Shown here piece after piece: positions 23,163 to 33,136 of a DNA stretch of 64,000 bases. A program made the position numbers and the translations under genes. Source of the stretch: Powellomyces hirtus (Eukaryota; Chytridiomycota; Chytridiomycetes; Spizellomycetales; Powellomycetaceae); the NCBI GenBank assembly GCA_025526995.1, contig JAHLKG010000013.1, positions 186,001 through 250,000 of the forward strand. Reading direction: 5' to 3'. Position 1 is the stretch's first letter, and every line of letters starts with the position of its first letter. Under the pieces are notes generated by a model. That model saw only the letters and a list, made by a program, of their open reading frames with translations. It was not told where the DNA came from and searched no databases.

Positions 23163-23921
23163 TCAGTCGAACGTAATACTAACTCCCCTCTCGACCTCGA
23201 CATTGTCCACATTGGCAAAATCGGACGTTCCAGAGGGATCATGCACGACCAAGGTCCAGGGGGCATCGACATCCAACAAGCGCTGCAGGGCGGCAATGCA
23301 ATCCGCCATCTTGTCGCGCTGCTCGGGCGGTAGATCCGCGGCGGCGCCGCTCGCATGGTGCTGCGCCAGATTCCAGATCGCTGCCGCGACGTGGTTGTAC
23401 AGCGAATCAATCCGCCGCGCGCCGTCGGCGCAGATTTCGAATTCGAGCGCCGGGATCTCGATCCGCGCATGCGGCGATTTCAGCAGCACCCACCACAGCT
23501 GCGCGCGGTCCGTGATCCGCACCGTCCACCGTTTGGCCACCCACTCGGACGGCGCAACAGGCGGGAGAAACCGGAATGCCTCCACCGTGCCGTCCGCCCC
23601 GCGCCGCGTCTCCACCCCCGGAATCGCATCCAGAAACTGCCCAAACGTCCCTTTGAGCGACGCTTCAAACTCGTCAATGTCTTCATATCCGAGCTCACTG
23701 CACAGTAGCGACGCGATGTTGGCGGCAGGAAGCCAGTGGTCGGCGTCGGTGGTCGGTGCGGAGCGGTATATGTTTTCCAATTCTTCCATCAGCCGCTCCA
23801 TTTCTTGGTGGCCCATGTCGAGCTTGTAGGCGGCGGGTTTGCTGCTTGGTTCCTCATGTTCCTGCGGAGCTTGAGTTGACGGGACCCTCGCGTCGGGGGT
23901 GGGGCCGGCGGATATGTCCAT
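23163..23921 (-). CDS. Unrecognised 252-residue protein with a ZPR1-like C-terminal motif
   Basis: Intronless frame. The start is chosen at Met 23921 (MDISAGPTPDARVPS) because the frame upstream is low-complexity and poly-Phe. The protein is globular, with a helical acidic segment (LDMGHQEMERLMEELENIYR), a central Trp-rich region (WVAKRWTV, LWWVLLKSP) and an Ala-rich helix. The end (APWTLVVHDPSGTSDFANVD) resembles the DDPSGNSYIENP motif that closes each ZPR1 zinc-finger domain, but no zinc-binding CxxC pairs are visible. I cannot assign a function; distant ZPR1-fold relation is a guess. It is separated by about 320 bases from the WDR59 stop, and both genes are on the minus strand. Confidence 0.7.
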   Translation of the reverse strand: MDISAGPTPDARVPSTQAPQEHEEPSSKPAAYKLDMGHQEMERLMEELENIYRSAPTTDADHWLPAANIASLLCSELGYEDIDEFEASLKGTFGQFLDAIPGVETRRGADGTVEAFRFLPPVAPSEWVAKRWTVRITDRAQLWWVLLKSPHARIEIPALEFEICADGARRIDSLYNHVAAAIWNLAQHHASGAAADLPPEQRDKMADCIAALQRLLDVDAPWTLVVHDPSGTSDFANVDNVEVERGVSITFD

Positions 23922-24241
23922 TGCTGTGTCTGTCCAATTGGCGTTGTGAAACGAAATCGCAGTGGGGAATGGGAAAAAAAAAAAAAACAAAAAAGATTGA
24001 CGGGGGCGCTTTGGAATCGAAAAGTGCGCGGGCATGCTTTCGTAAGCCTGCTTACGCGACACCCTCCGATTCCGAGTCGCTTGAAACTGCTGGGTCACCA
24101 CTTCATCTTGAAAATGACCGGACAGGCAGCAGTCGGGGCAATAAAAAGCATCTTTATTTACACATATAATAAACCACAGCCAAGACCCAACTTCCCAAAC
24201 CCTTACTTTGCCTCCAATCACCAACTCCACATCACATCACA
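23922..24241. other. Short intergenic spacer
   Basis: About 320 bases holding the upstream region of the unrecognised gene and the 3' region of WDR59. An A13 run occurs near 23976. No gene is seen. Confidence 0.5.
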
Positions 24242-27200
24242 TCACCCACCCTGCCCACCCACCACCTCTCTACACACACACCCACACGCCGCGGGACACG
24301 TGCTCTCCTCCCCAAACCATCGGTCAAGGCATGCCGCACACCCACCATGTGAGCAGACGGTGCAAAAAGCCGCCAGGCCGCGGGTAGGAATGTGGCAGAC
24401 CGAACACGCCGCGAGGAGGCCGTAGCGTTTGCGGTCGCAGCGCCAGCAGTAGGACCACGCGGTGTTAGCGACCGACGATGAATTGGCAGTCGTGGTGGTC
24501 GTGGTATTGGGTGTAAGGAGGGTCGCGCAGCCCGGACACACCATCCCGACATCCACTCCCACATGCCGGGCCGCCATGCGCGGCGCACTGCTCGCTCCAC
24601 CCACACACTTGAGCACCTCGGCTCGCTGCTCCACCAGGCCCCACATGTACAGCAGGTCCGCGTAGCCCACACAGTACGCGTCATACCAGTGTTGTTTACG
24701 CGGGTCGAGGAGGAGGTGCGCGTCCCCGTTGGCGGACGGAAGCGGGAAGAGGGCGGCGGCAGCGGCAGCGGGGCGGGTGGTGGTGGTGGTGCCTTGGCCG
24801 ATCGTAGGCCGTTCCGCATCTTCGTCTTCGGTGAGACGCAGCATAAAGACTGCGGCGAGGGCCGACGACGACGAAGAGGAGGAGGACGAGGAAGAGTGGG
24901 CTGGTTGCTGCTGCTGCTGCTGCTGCTGCTGGAAGGGTTGGACCGTTTGATGTTGTTGGAGATGCTGATGTTGGGCCTGCGGGGTCGGGGGTGTCGGAGG
25001 CAGGGAGGAGGAGGATGCGGCGGGCGGGGTGTATTGTGCCGGCGGGGTGGAAGAAGCCAAGGCACCCCCACCACCAGCTGCCCCCGTCCACCTCGCAACG
25101 GGTGCCGAGGTCATGACGCTGGCAATCGGGGCCGTGAGGGTCCACCCACTGATGGCGGCCGATGGTTGCGATTTCGGTGACGGGGGCGCCGAGTCTTTGC
25201 TGCTGCTGTGTTGTTGCTGGTGGTGGTGGTAGGCCGCGCCCATCCAGGCGTCCTGGCTGCGTTGGCGGTGAAGCCCCGGCATGGACGAATTATTCGAGCG
25301 GTTGCTGGTGCTGCTACTGGGTTGCGCGCCGGCAGATGCGGCAATGGAGATCGTGGCTGCGGTGGCGGAGCCGGTGGTGGTGGCGTGGCGAAGCCCCTGC
25401 GCACGGAACGTGTTTGACGTGGTCATGATCGGGGGCGACGTCAACCCACCGGCAGCCGCCTGCGCATACGTCGCCGAATTCGATCTTTGCATCGTGACGC
25501 CGTCCGGCAACTGGGTGGTGTTGCTGCTCCCACTGTGGTTGAGCGGGGCGTCTCCTGCTGCTGCTGCTGCTGCTCCCCCGCTGCTGCCATGATGCCACAG
25601 CCCTCCCTCGCCTGCATACGAGCCTGCAAGCGGGGTCCCCGTTCCCGGCGACGCCGGCTGGGAACTGGACGCTGCGTGCGAGTCGATGCTCGAGTGGTGG
25701 ACATGTTTGCTGAGGGATTCGGACGGGGGCCGGCTACTGGCCGGACCTAGGCCTGCGCGGAGCCAGCCTGCGGTGCGCTTACTGGCCCCCCCACCCCCAG
25801 GTCCACTAGCAGCAGCACTGGTATTCCCACCCGCCTCTTTGGCAAGACTCGTGAGCTGCAGAGCAACCGTATCGCTATCCGGGCTGGTACGGACACTACT
25901 GACCGCGACGCCCATCATCGAAAAGGCAGCCGAGAGGGGCGGGGTGATCATGCCCGCAACCATAGCCGTCATCATTCCCGTGTTCGTGGCGCCGCCAGGC
26001 GTGCTCGACACGTGTTGGCGAAAGTACGATTGTGATGTTTGGCGGAGCGGGGCCGTGACCGGGGATGGGTCCGTCGCCGCCCGGCCGGTCGTTGTCGTCG
26101 TAGCCAGCTGCACTGATTGCTCTGACCCGCTGCCGGCCATGTTCCGACGACTGCTGCTGGCGAGTCTCGGGGAAAAGACGCATACGAGCATCGCCAAAGT
26201 CTGTACATCACCACAGCGTTCACAGAACGCAAAGATATCATGCACCATCTTCCGGCCAAAAGGATGCCACCGCCACCGGGGCGGAGCCGCCGCCGCCATC
26301 CCAACAGCCGACAGGTCGCCCCGTCTCCGACGTGGTCTTCGAGACCGCTGATCAACAACCACCCGATCCCTTGCTTTAGGCCCACTCTCGCCCCCCGCGT
26401 CGCACTGAGCCGTCAACAGCAATGCCGCCAGACTCCAAATCTGCATGAGATCCTTCCGTCCGATTCGGCCCGCCGCCGCCGCATTCCGGGAACAGATCGC
26501 AACGGGGTCCGTTCCCGACAGGCTATACTCGCCCGCCAGCGTCTGACTCACAGGCAGCAGCGCATTCACATCCCTCACATGCACCGTAATGCCGAACGCG
26601 GTGCGAGGCGGAGGCGGCGGCTTGTCGATCGTGGCCTGGTTGGGCAAGCTCAGTTCCGGGTAGTGGGGCTCACGCGGGGACGACGCAAGGGACGCCGCCG
26701 AAGTGAGGAGGAGATCATGGTTGCTGTTCATGGTATTATTATTCGCGACGTGGTCGTGCTGGAACGGGTACGCGTACGGCGGCATGAGCGGGGCGGGGTT
26801 ATGGAATGAATTGGGTAGAGTCCGCTCTTCAAAACTGGAGGGGATCTCGCTGCCGCCAAATTCGCTTCCGCCGCTGACGCTGCCCATGTCCATGGAGTTT
26901 GCGCGGCGGCGGCGGTGCGGGTGGTGGGGGCCGGGGTAGGCGGCGCGTCGGGCGAGGGCGGTGGTCAGGGTCGGGGAAGTGGCGAGTGAGTTTGGGGTCG
27001 TGCTTCGCGGGCCTGATGCGGCGGTTGCGGGTCGGCTGGTTGCCGCCAGTCGCATCGGAGTTGTTTTCGCGGATGATGTCGGGATGGTGGTGGCATCCTG
27101 TGAAGACGAGTGCGGTAGGGCAAGCCCGATACCCCCGGCGACGGTAGCAGCACGATGCAGGATGGGCAGGGGCGGGGGGTGGTCTCCACTCGCGTCGCTC

Positions 27201-30200
27201 ACCGGTCCAGCCGAGGTTCCGTGCGGGGACCCGCGCGGCGTGGCAGGGCCGGCGTAACTGCTTGAGAGGGCCAGGGCGGCCGCGGGATCAATCGTCAATG
27301 ACTGGGTCCGGGAGCCCCCTTCCATCCCGTGGGCGCGCGGCATCGACCCGGAAGGCGTGCGCGCTGTTGGGGTGCTGACGGGCCGCGGGTTGTGGAATAG
27401 GGTGGTGTGAGGCGGCGGTGTTGCGGGCATGTGGAATGAGGTGGTGTGAGACGGTGCTGCCGGCGGTGCTCGATGATCAAACGTGAGCTGGTTCCTCCAG
27501 AACAAACTGGGAGCCGCCACGCTCTCATCCCCGCTTTCGTCCGAATCCAGCCAATAACTGAATTTCCCTTTGCCTTCTTGTCGGTCAGCCGTAGGGGGGA
27601 CAATGTACGAGTCCGCCGGAGCATTCGCCGCACCCCACGCCGAGGCCTGATGATGATGGTGGTGGTGGTGGTGGTGGTGGGTGTGATGGTGCTCGCGGGG
27701 CAGATTGCCGGCCACAAAAGACGATTTGGGGAATTTGGTAAAGACAAAAGCGCGATAGTTCTCGTACAGCGAGAACGTGCGAGGCTGGGTGGTAAAGTGT
27801 TGGGATTGCAGGACGGGTTGCTGGTTGCGGGTGACGAGGGAGTAGGCGGTGAATTTTGTCGTGGACGGGTGCGGGAGGGTGGAGAAAAAGTACACCAGTT
27901 GGCCATTGGGCGAAAACGACGCTCCACAGAGTCTCGGAAACGGGACATTTCTCGACTCGGTTCCGACAATGACTTCCTTCAGCAATCGCTTGTCCTGGAA
28001 CTTTCGTTTGCCCATGAGAAGCGTGCTGTCCGCAAGCGCTGAAGCGTCACTGTCGCTTGACGTTGTCATGTCCGAGTCAAAGCTCGGGATGGGTAAAGGC
28101 GGGGGTGGGGGCATGGTGCGTTGGAGTGCGGTCCCAACATCGTTCGCAGAAGTTGTCACGTCCGCGTCGCAAAGTGCGGCAGCCGCAGCCGTGTTGACCG
28201 TGGAAGTAGGGAAGAGGGTCAAGGACGACGACGAGGCGGTGCGGACGTCCGGAAAGCGAGGTCCAGCGGTCATTGTGGTTGGGGATGAAGGTGGCGGGAC
28301 GTGGCCAAACAAGAGGTACCTCAGACACGCGTCCAAGCACGGCAAGGATTTGCGGACGAGGGAGGTAGCGATGCCCGATATTTTTGCCGCGAGGACGCGG
28401 CGATTGGCCATGCTAACCATTCCGGTTTTCTGGAAGGTGAACACGGGTGCGGCGCGGTACGGGTATTGCTGCGGAAACGTCACGTCGAGGCGCAAGAAAG
28501 CGGACGGGATCGGGGCTTCGAGATGCGAGGATGTGTCGGCGGCGCTTTGCAGCGTGATGGTGCATTGGCGTTTGGCAAGGTTGACTTTCTCAAACTGCAC
28601 TGCGGGGTAGGCCCGCATCACCTCTCCGATTTCCCGATTCAAAGTCCACGGGAGTTTCTCGCCAGTCTCGGTCCTGGGCGACGCCGGCTGCTGCGAGGTT
28701 GTCGAGTCATCGAAGCCATGGGATTCCAACCAATCTCTCGTGGGATCTGGTTCGCCGAGCAAAGACGTGCTGTTGCTCTGGTGATGGGATCCGCGGCGGA
28801 TCGGGTCAGTGGTGAGAATAGCCGTATGAGAGCGGTTGCCAAAAGAGACCTCAGCAGGTATTGAAAGGACAGCACCCGGTTCAGAGGAGGTGCGTCGGTG
28901 CAAGGCCGACTGCGTGGGGGAATGCGGCTCGTCGTCATAGTCTGGGAGCGGGGAGTCGGATTCGCGGATCAGCTGGTGGCCCACGGCCTTGGTGATGTCG
29001 GGCGAAATCGGCCAGAGCCTCAGATGTTGGTCTTTCGACCAAGTGACGAGTTGGAAGGAGCGGTGGTCGACCATGTCGGCATTGGATCCCCCGCGCACAC
29101 GCCATACAAACTCTCGAGGAACGTCCGTGTGGCCTTCGAATGAGTAGACCGGCGCCGTGAGATTGTCGCAGCTCCATAGGAGTAGATTGGTGTCCTTGCG
29201 CTGTGGCATCGTGACGATACCGTTTCCAAATGGCTACAGGAAAAAAGAACGTGCCAGTATGAATATCCTCTACAATGTCCCACCCGGGCCCAGTGGCAGG
29301 GTCGCAACAGAACCACGCCGTGTTGCATACCGTAAATCGGGCGCGCCAGACGGGGGATCCCGTCATGATGGTAGCTTGGCACGTCCGCGGCTCCGTGATA
29401 TCCCAGAATTTGACCAAACGGTCCTGACTGCAAGTGATGATTTCCGCCTCATTGTTTCTGCTCCAATCAATGCCATAGATTTTTGTCATGTGAGCCGTGA
29501 TCATGGTCACGGGAGTTGATCCTTTGCGGATATCCCATATCTTGACGTCCGTATCGTGGGACGATGCCAGAAGGTGCTCGTTGAGCCGGTTGAATTTAAC
29601 CTGCGTCGCACCAGCCGTCCACGCGCAGAACGACGTTTCGGGTTTGTCGGTGACGGTTCGCAGATCCCATAGATGGACATACGAGTCGTACGAGCAGGTG
29701 GCGAGCACGTCGGGATGGAAGGGACTCCAGTTGAGGTCCGAGACTGCGCGCTGATGGGAGCCGAGAATGTGTTGGATGTGTTTTGTTGACGACGTTGATG
29801 ATGGTGATGTCGCTGACGCGTCTCGGCCCGCTATTGTTGATCCGCTTGGGGAAGTCTCGAGATTCCATACCAGCGCCTTTTGATTAGACTGGTCGGGCGA
29901 AAAAGTGAGCCTAAATGACGGGTGATGTGGGAAAGAGTAACTCTCCACACTCATCAACTTGCCGTAGTCGCAATCCAATACGCTCGACACGGATGCGGAT
30001 TCCACTGAACATCCGACACATCCCAATTCGTCATATGATGAATAACTCTCGGGGGCTTGGTCAAATTCTCCAAATCAATGATATACAAGCCTTTTTTCGC
30101 CGCCAGGACTGCTTCTTGTCCATTGGGCGATATGCTGAGCGACGTGACGGGCTGGGCGAGGTGGACCGCCTGCGGAGTGGCAAAGGGCGTGGAGGGTGTG

Positions 30201-30322
30201 CCGACGGTGGTTGTTGTTGAAGAGGAGGATGAGGATGGGCGGAGCATTGTGCGGAGGTGTGGCAGGGCGGCGAGGGGTGCTCGCAGCGGAGGCGCTGGGT
30301 TTGTTGAGGATGGGGAGTCCAT
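24242..30322 (-). CDS. WDR59: WDR59/Mtc5-like subunit of the SEA/GATOR2 complex (WD40-RWD-RING)
   Basis: Component of the vacuole/lysosome-associated GATOR2 (SEACAT) complex that activates TORC1 in response to amino acids. Three exons: 30322-29963, 29888-29331, 29233-24242; 1,969 residues. The first intron (29962-29889) starts GCAAGT instead of GT and ends CAG; only this junction gives the conserved WIATTSNQKALVWNL. WD repeats cover about residues 40-360 (SVQWNPH-type and VHLWDLRT, VKIWDIRK, VKFWDITE). An RWD domain lies at about 505-620 (EIGEVMRAYPAVQFEKVNLA). The last 75 residues are the Cys/His-rich C-terminal RING (CSVCHIPTRG..FCTVCSHGGCAACLDRW..CPAACGC). The protein is about twice the length of animal WDR59 because of low-complexity inserts: a His run at about 27640-27690, plus Ser, Gln and Pro/Ala tracts between the RWD and RING. 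Confidence 0.93.
29889..29962 (-). other. GC-AG intron in the WDR59 gene
   Basis: A 74-base intron read on the minus strand, with donor ACG|GCAAGT and acceptor CGACCAG|TCT. No GT donor in the right phase is available, and the join restores the conserved WD40 string TTSNQKALVWNL. GCAAGT is the usual strong form of non-canonical GC donors. Confidence 0.85.
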
Positions 30323-30563
30323 TGGGTGGTGGAAGAATTGTGTTGCGCGAATTTTGGGGATGTGAGCGACAAAGCCCGTGCTGACAGGTGAGGGATGCGG
30401 AAGCGGGATTATCTGATATATCCAAGAGCGAGAAAGAACGTCGTGGGAATCATCAGTTCAAGGGACGGGAGACATGCGCTGGCTACGGAGAAACACAGGG
30501 ATGCAAAGACACTGGTACATGTACATGTCCCAACGGAGGGCCGTCAATCACAGAGAGAGAGAG

Positions 30564-30602
<39 letters not shown>

Positions 30603-30973
30603 AAAAGTGCAAAAAAAAACCAACAGGAAAACAGGATAACAGGCGAGAGAAGTATTGAAGTGTGAAGCGAGTTGGGGTGGTGACTCATCAGTGAAGCAGG
30701 CCACGTGATCCAAGGCCACACAAGCTGCCGCGCAAACAGACGCCATGTAGGGAATCACGCGGTGGTGGAAAATTTCCAGCTTTGTCAGCGCCAAGCGACA
30801 CCGTTGAGAGCGCCACCTTTCGGTGAGCACCCTTTCTTGAACTGAATGTTTTTTCGAGCGAGAGGTCAGTGATTCTGTTCATAAGAAGGCATTGTTCTGA
30901 AAAGGGTCAGACTCAAGCTCAACATCCCCATATAGCTGACCAGACGTTAGACCAAATCTACCAACCTGCTGCA
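30323..30973. promoter_or_regulatory. Divergent promoter region between WDR59 and a small gene
   Basis: The two flanking genes are transcribed away from each other, so this 650-base spacer must hold both promoters. It contains a 50-base (GA)n tract that could act as a nucleosome-excluding or GAGA-type element. No TATA box or defined factor site can be assigned from sequence alone. Confidence 0.5.
30551..30600. repeat. (GA)n microsatellite
   Basis: About 25 GA units with one GC interruption, inside the divergent promoter region. Arg/Glu-rich frames across it are artefacts of the repeat. Confidence 0.95.
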
Positions 30974-31734
30974 ATGACTGCCGTTGCCAGTTCCATGGGA
31001 ACCCAAACTTTTCAAGAAGCACCGGTGTTGCTGTCACCAGAAGCGCACGCAGCCACGTTTCGAACACAACGTCAACCTGTTAGTCTGACTATATCAAGCG
31101 CTGCTACTGTCAATGGTATGTGCACCCCATCAGCAACGGCTGTTCTCGTTCCCAAAACTAAAATATGAAATAGTGTACGTTGGTGCCCCTATCATTTCGG
31201 GGGACACAGAGTCTGGAATGGATATTGCGCGTGACAATCAGCTGAGGACGCAGGGTAAGTTCTTGCCAAAGACTATTGTTGAGCTTTTCTAACCGCCGCC
31301 AATGTTTAGATTTTAAATGCGAGAAACACAAGTTGACCAAGGATATTCTGCGTGGCATGCCTGATGCTCTCCAGAATATGCTGAAAGAAATTGACAACGC
31401 AATCTCTCGGCGCAAGTCCATGAATTTGTATGATTCAAAGAAGCTAACTGATGAAGACATCGACGCCATTGACCATCAACGCCGCGCATATGACATCTTA
31501 AGCCGGGGATGTATGTGTTGCAGCATGGACGAATGGTTGGTGTGGGATTTCGAAACCTTGTACTATGCGACTTTGGGCTATGATGAATCTCTGCGGTCCG
31601 AACTGGTGGATGAAACGCGACGTCGGTGCTTAGCGGATGAGTTTGTTGGAAGCGAGTTGCTGGATGGAGAGACGGTGGAGGAAATGACATGCAGGATAGC
31701 AGAGTTCCGCAAACAATACTCACAAATTGGATGA
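30974..31734 (+). CDS. Unrecognised 215-residue protein
   Basis: Three exons with canonical sites and consistent phases: 30974-31115 (donor GTATGT), 31174-31254 (donor GTAAGT) and 31310-31734. The second intron has a textbook TTCTAAC branch site before AATGTTTAG. The start Met 30974 follows CTGCA. The first 70 residues are Ser/Thr/Ala-rich and probably disordered. The remainder is globular, acidic and helical, with a basic KCEKHKLTKDI segment, a Cys cluster (GCMCCSMDEW) and an end rich in Glu (DGETVEEMTCRIAEF). No known domain is recognised. It converges with the next gene, whose stop is only 9 bases away. Confidence 0.72.
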
Positions 31735-31743
31735 TTTATGTCC

Positions 31744-32353
31744 CTATGTAATTAGTATTGTTTCTTCAACTACTACAGATTTATCTGCTTTCCAAGATAG
31801 TCGCCGAGCTTCTATCAAAGTCCAGTTGTTATCCAAACGCGGCAGGAAAGTCTCATACGATTCGCGGTTAGCTGCTCCAAGAGCAAAATGTCCGTCCTTG
31901 TTGTTGCGCTCATCTCGCTTGGGAACCAGACCCTCTGCTAGCTTAGTTTTTTCGAGTAACGCCCAAACATAAACCCACAATTCACCGGTGGCAGCCCTGT
32001 CAAAATCTATTTAGTAATGTTGAAACGTTTGTTTATCATGTCTGGCGTTAACTTACGGACGACCATCGTACAAAGCACTGATGCATTTTTCTATAGTGCT
32101 CCACGTGGAGAACCCTTCACGACACCCGTGTTCAAGAACTGTAACTTGACTTCAAGAACTGCGAGTGATACAACAGCTCAGAGAGGAATGCCTCACCTGA
32201 TTTGACACACTTTGCGCTCTTATCATATGCTATATCTCCAGTGTTCCAATTTTTCAGCTTGCGTTTGCCTTTACGCAATGCAGGATGCATGTGTTCGTCG
32301 CTCTCACTCAATCGATACAAGGTTAAGCCGTTAGGGAGATTCATTGATGCCAT
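31744..32353 (-). CDS. Unrecognised 147-residue protein
   Basis: Three exons on the minus strand: 32353-32197, 32090-32057 and 31996-31744, with GTGAGG and GTAAGT donors and a 34-base middle exon. Lengths sum to 444 bases in frame. The protein is soluble and mixed-charge, with a basic patch near the N-terminus (LRKGKRKLKNW), then LYDGRPAATGELWVYVWALL and a helical C-terminal half. No family is recognised. The start is the first Met in the frame (32353). An upstream exon is possible, because a coding-like stretch continues on the other strand without a clear splice partner. Confidence 0.7.
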
Positions 32354-33136
32354 GGTTGCTGCAATTCCCGGGCAAGTTAGCTTAGTTGGTTCGACAGTTT
32401 TGATTCGAGCTAAGTGGAAGATTGGGAAGCGACATCGACTACTGTATGTTGTGAAGTCGAACGGAAGCGGAGAGACCTTACGTAAGTAGTATCTATTATT
32501 AGTATCTATTTTTAGTATCTACTTCTAGTACCTAAAGTGAGACAGTGTATCCTATTACTAGTATCATGCATCGTGATCCCATATTCATCATCATCATCTG
32601 CGAATGGCGAATAGGAAGAGGATTTATTATGCGATATACTTGATATACTGGGAGGAGGAGGAGGCGAAAGACGCTTGTTGTTGTTGTTGTTCTTTGAAGT
32701 CAGTCGTCAAATGTGATGAGGAGGACCATCCAGGCAAATATCGATACTGTATACAGAAATAGAGTGACTGACTGAGAGACTGGGAGACTGGGAGACAGAC
32801 AGACAGACGTTGCGAAGGGGCTCGCTAAACGTAAGCAACACAAGCGATCCGCATAGACTCATAGACTCACTCTCTCTCACTAGGCTTTTGTGTTTGTGTT
32901 GATCATATTCATCCACCACCCTCATCGGCGGGCGATCGATCGGCCTACGAGTCACTCACTCACTGACTGACCAGACTGTCCGTCCACTTTCGTCCTAGTC
33001 GTCCGTCACTGACACTATTACTCTTTTTTTTATTTATTCTCGATACTGCTGTCTTTTACCCTTTCCCTTCCCCCTTCTTGCCCTTGCCCTTGCGCCTACC
33101 CCGTACCCTTCGTCTTCCATCGTCCGACGGACGACC
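32354..33136. promoter_or_regulatory. Divergent intergenic region with short tandem repeats
   Basis: This 780-base spacer lies between a minus-strand gene and the plus-strand histidine kinase, so both promoters should be here. It has a 13-bp tandem repeat (32488-32539) and a GACTGGGAGACAGACAGACA repeat zone at about 32766-32808. It becomes pyrimidine-rich (TTTCCCTTCCCCCTT) just before the kinase start, as in many fungal promoters. Confidence 0.5.
32488..32539. repeat. 13-bp imperfect tandem repeat, four units
   Basis: Units AGTATCTATTATT, AGTATCTATTTTT, AGTATCTACTTCT and AGTACCTAAAGTG follow one another without a gap. Confidence 0.85.

Noticed and set aside
24563..25180. 205-codon plus-strand frame opposite the WDR59 C-terminus
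   Set aside because: Gly/Arg-rich shadow of Pro/Ala/Ser codons in the real gene.
30388..30665. Open frames with Arg-Glu repeats
   Set aside because: They are produced by the (GA)n microsatellite and have no other coding evidence.
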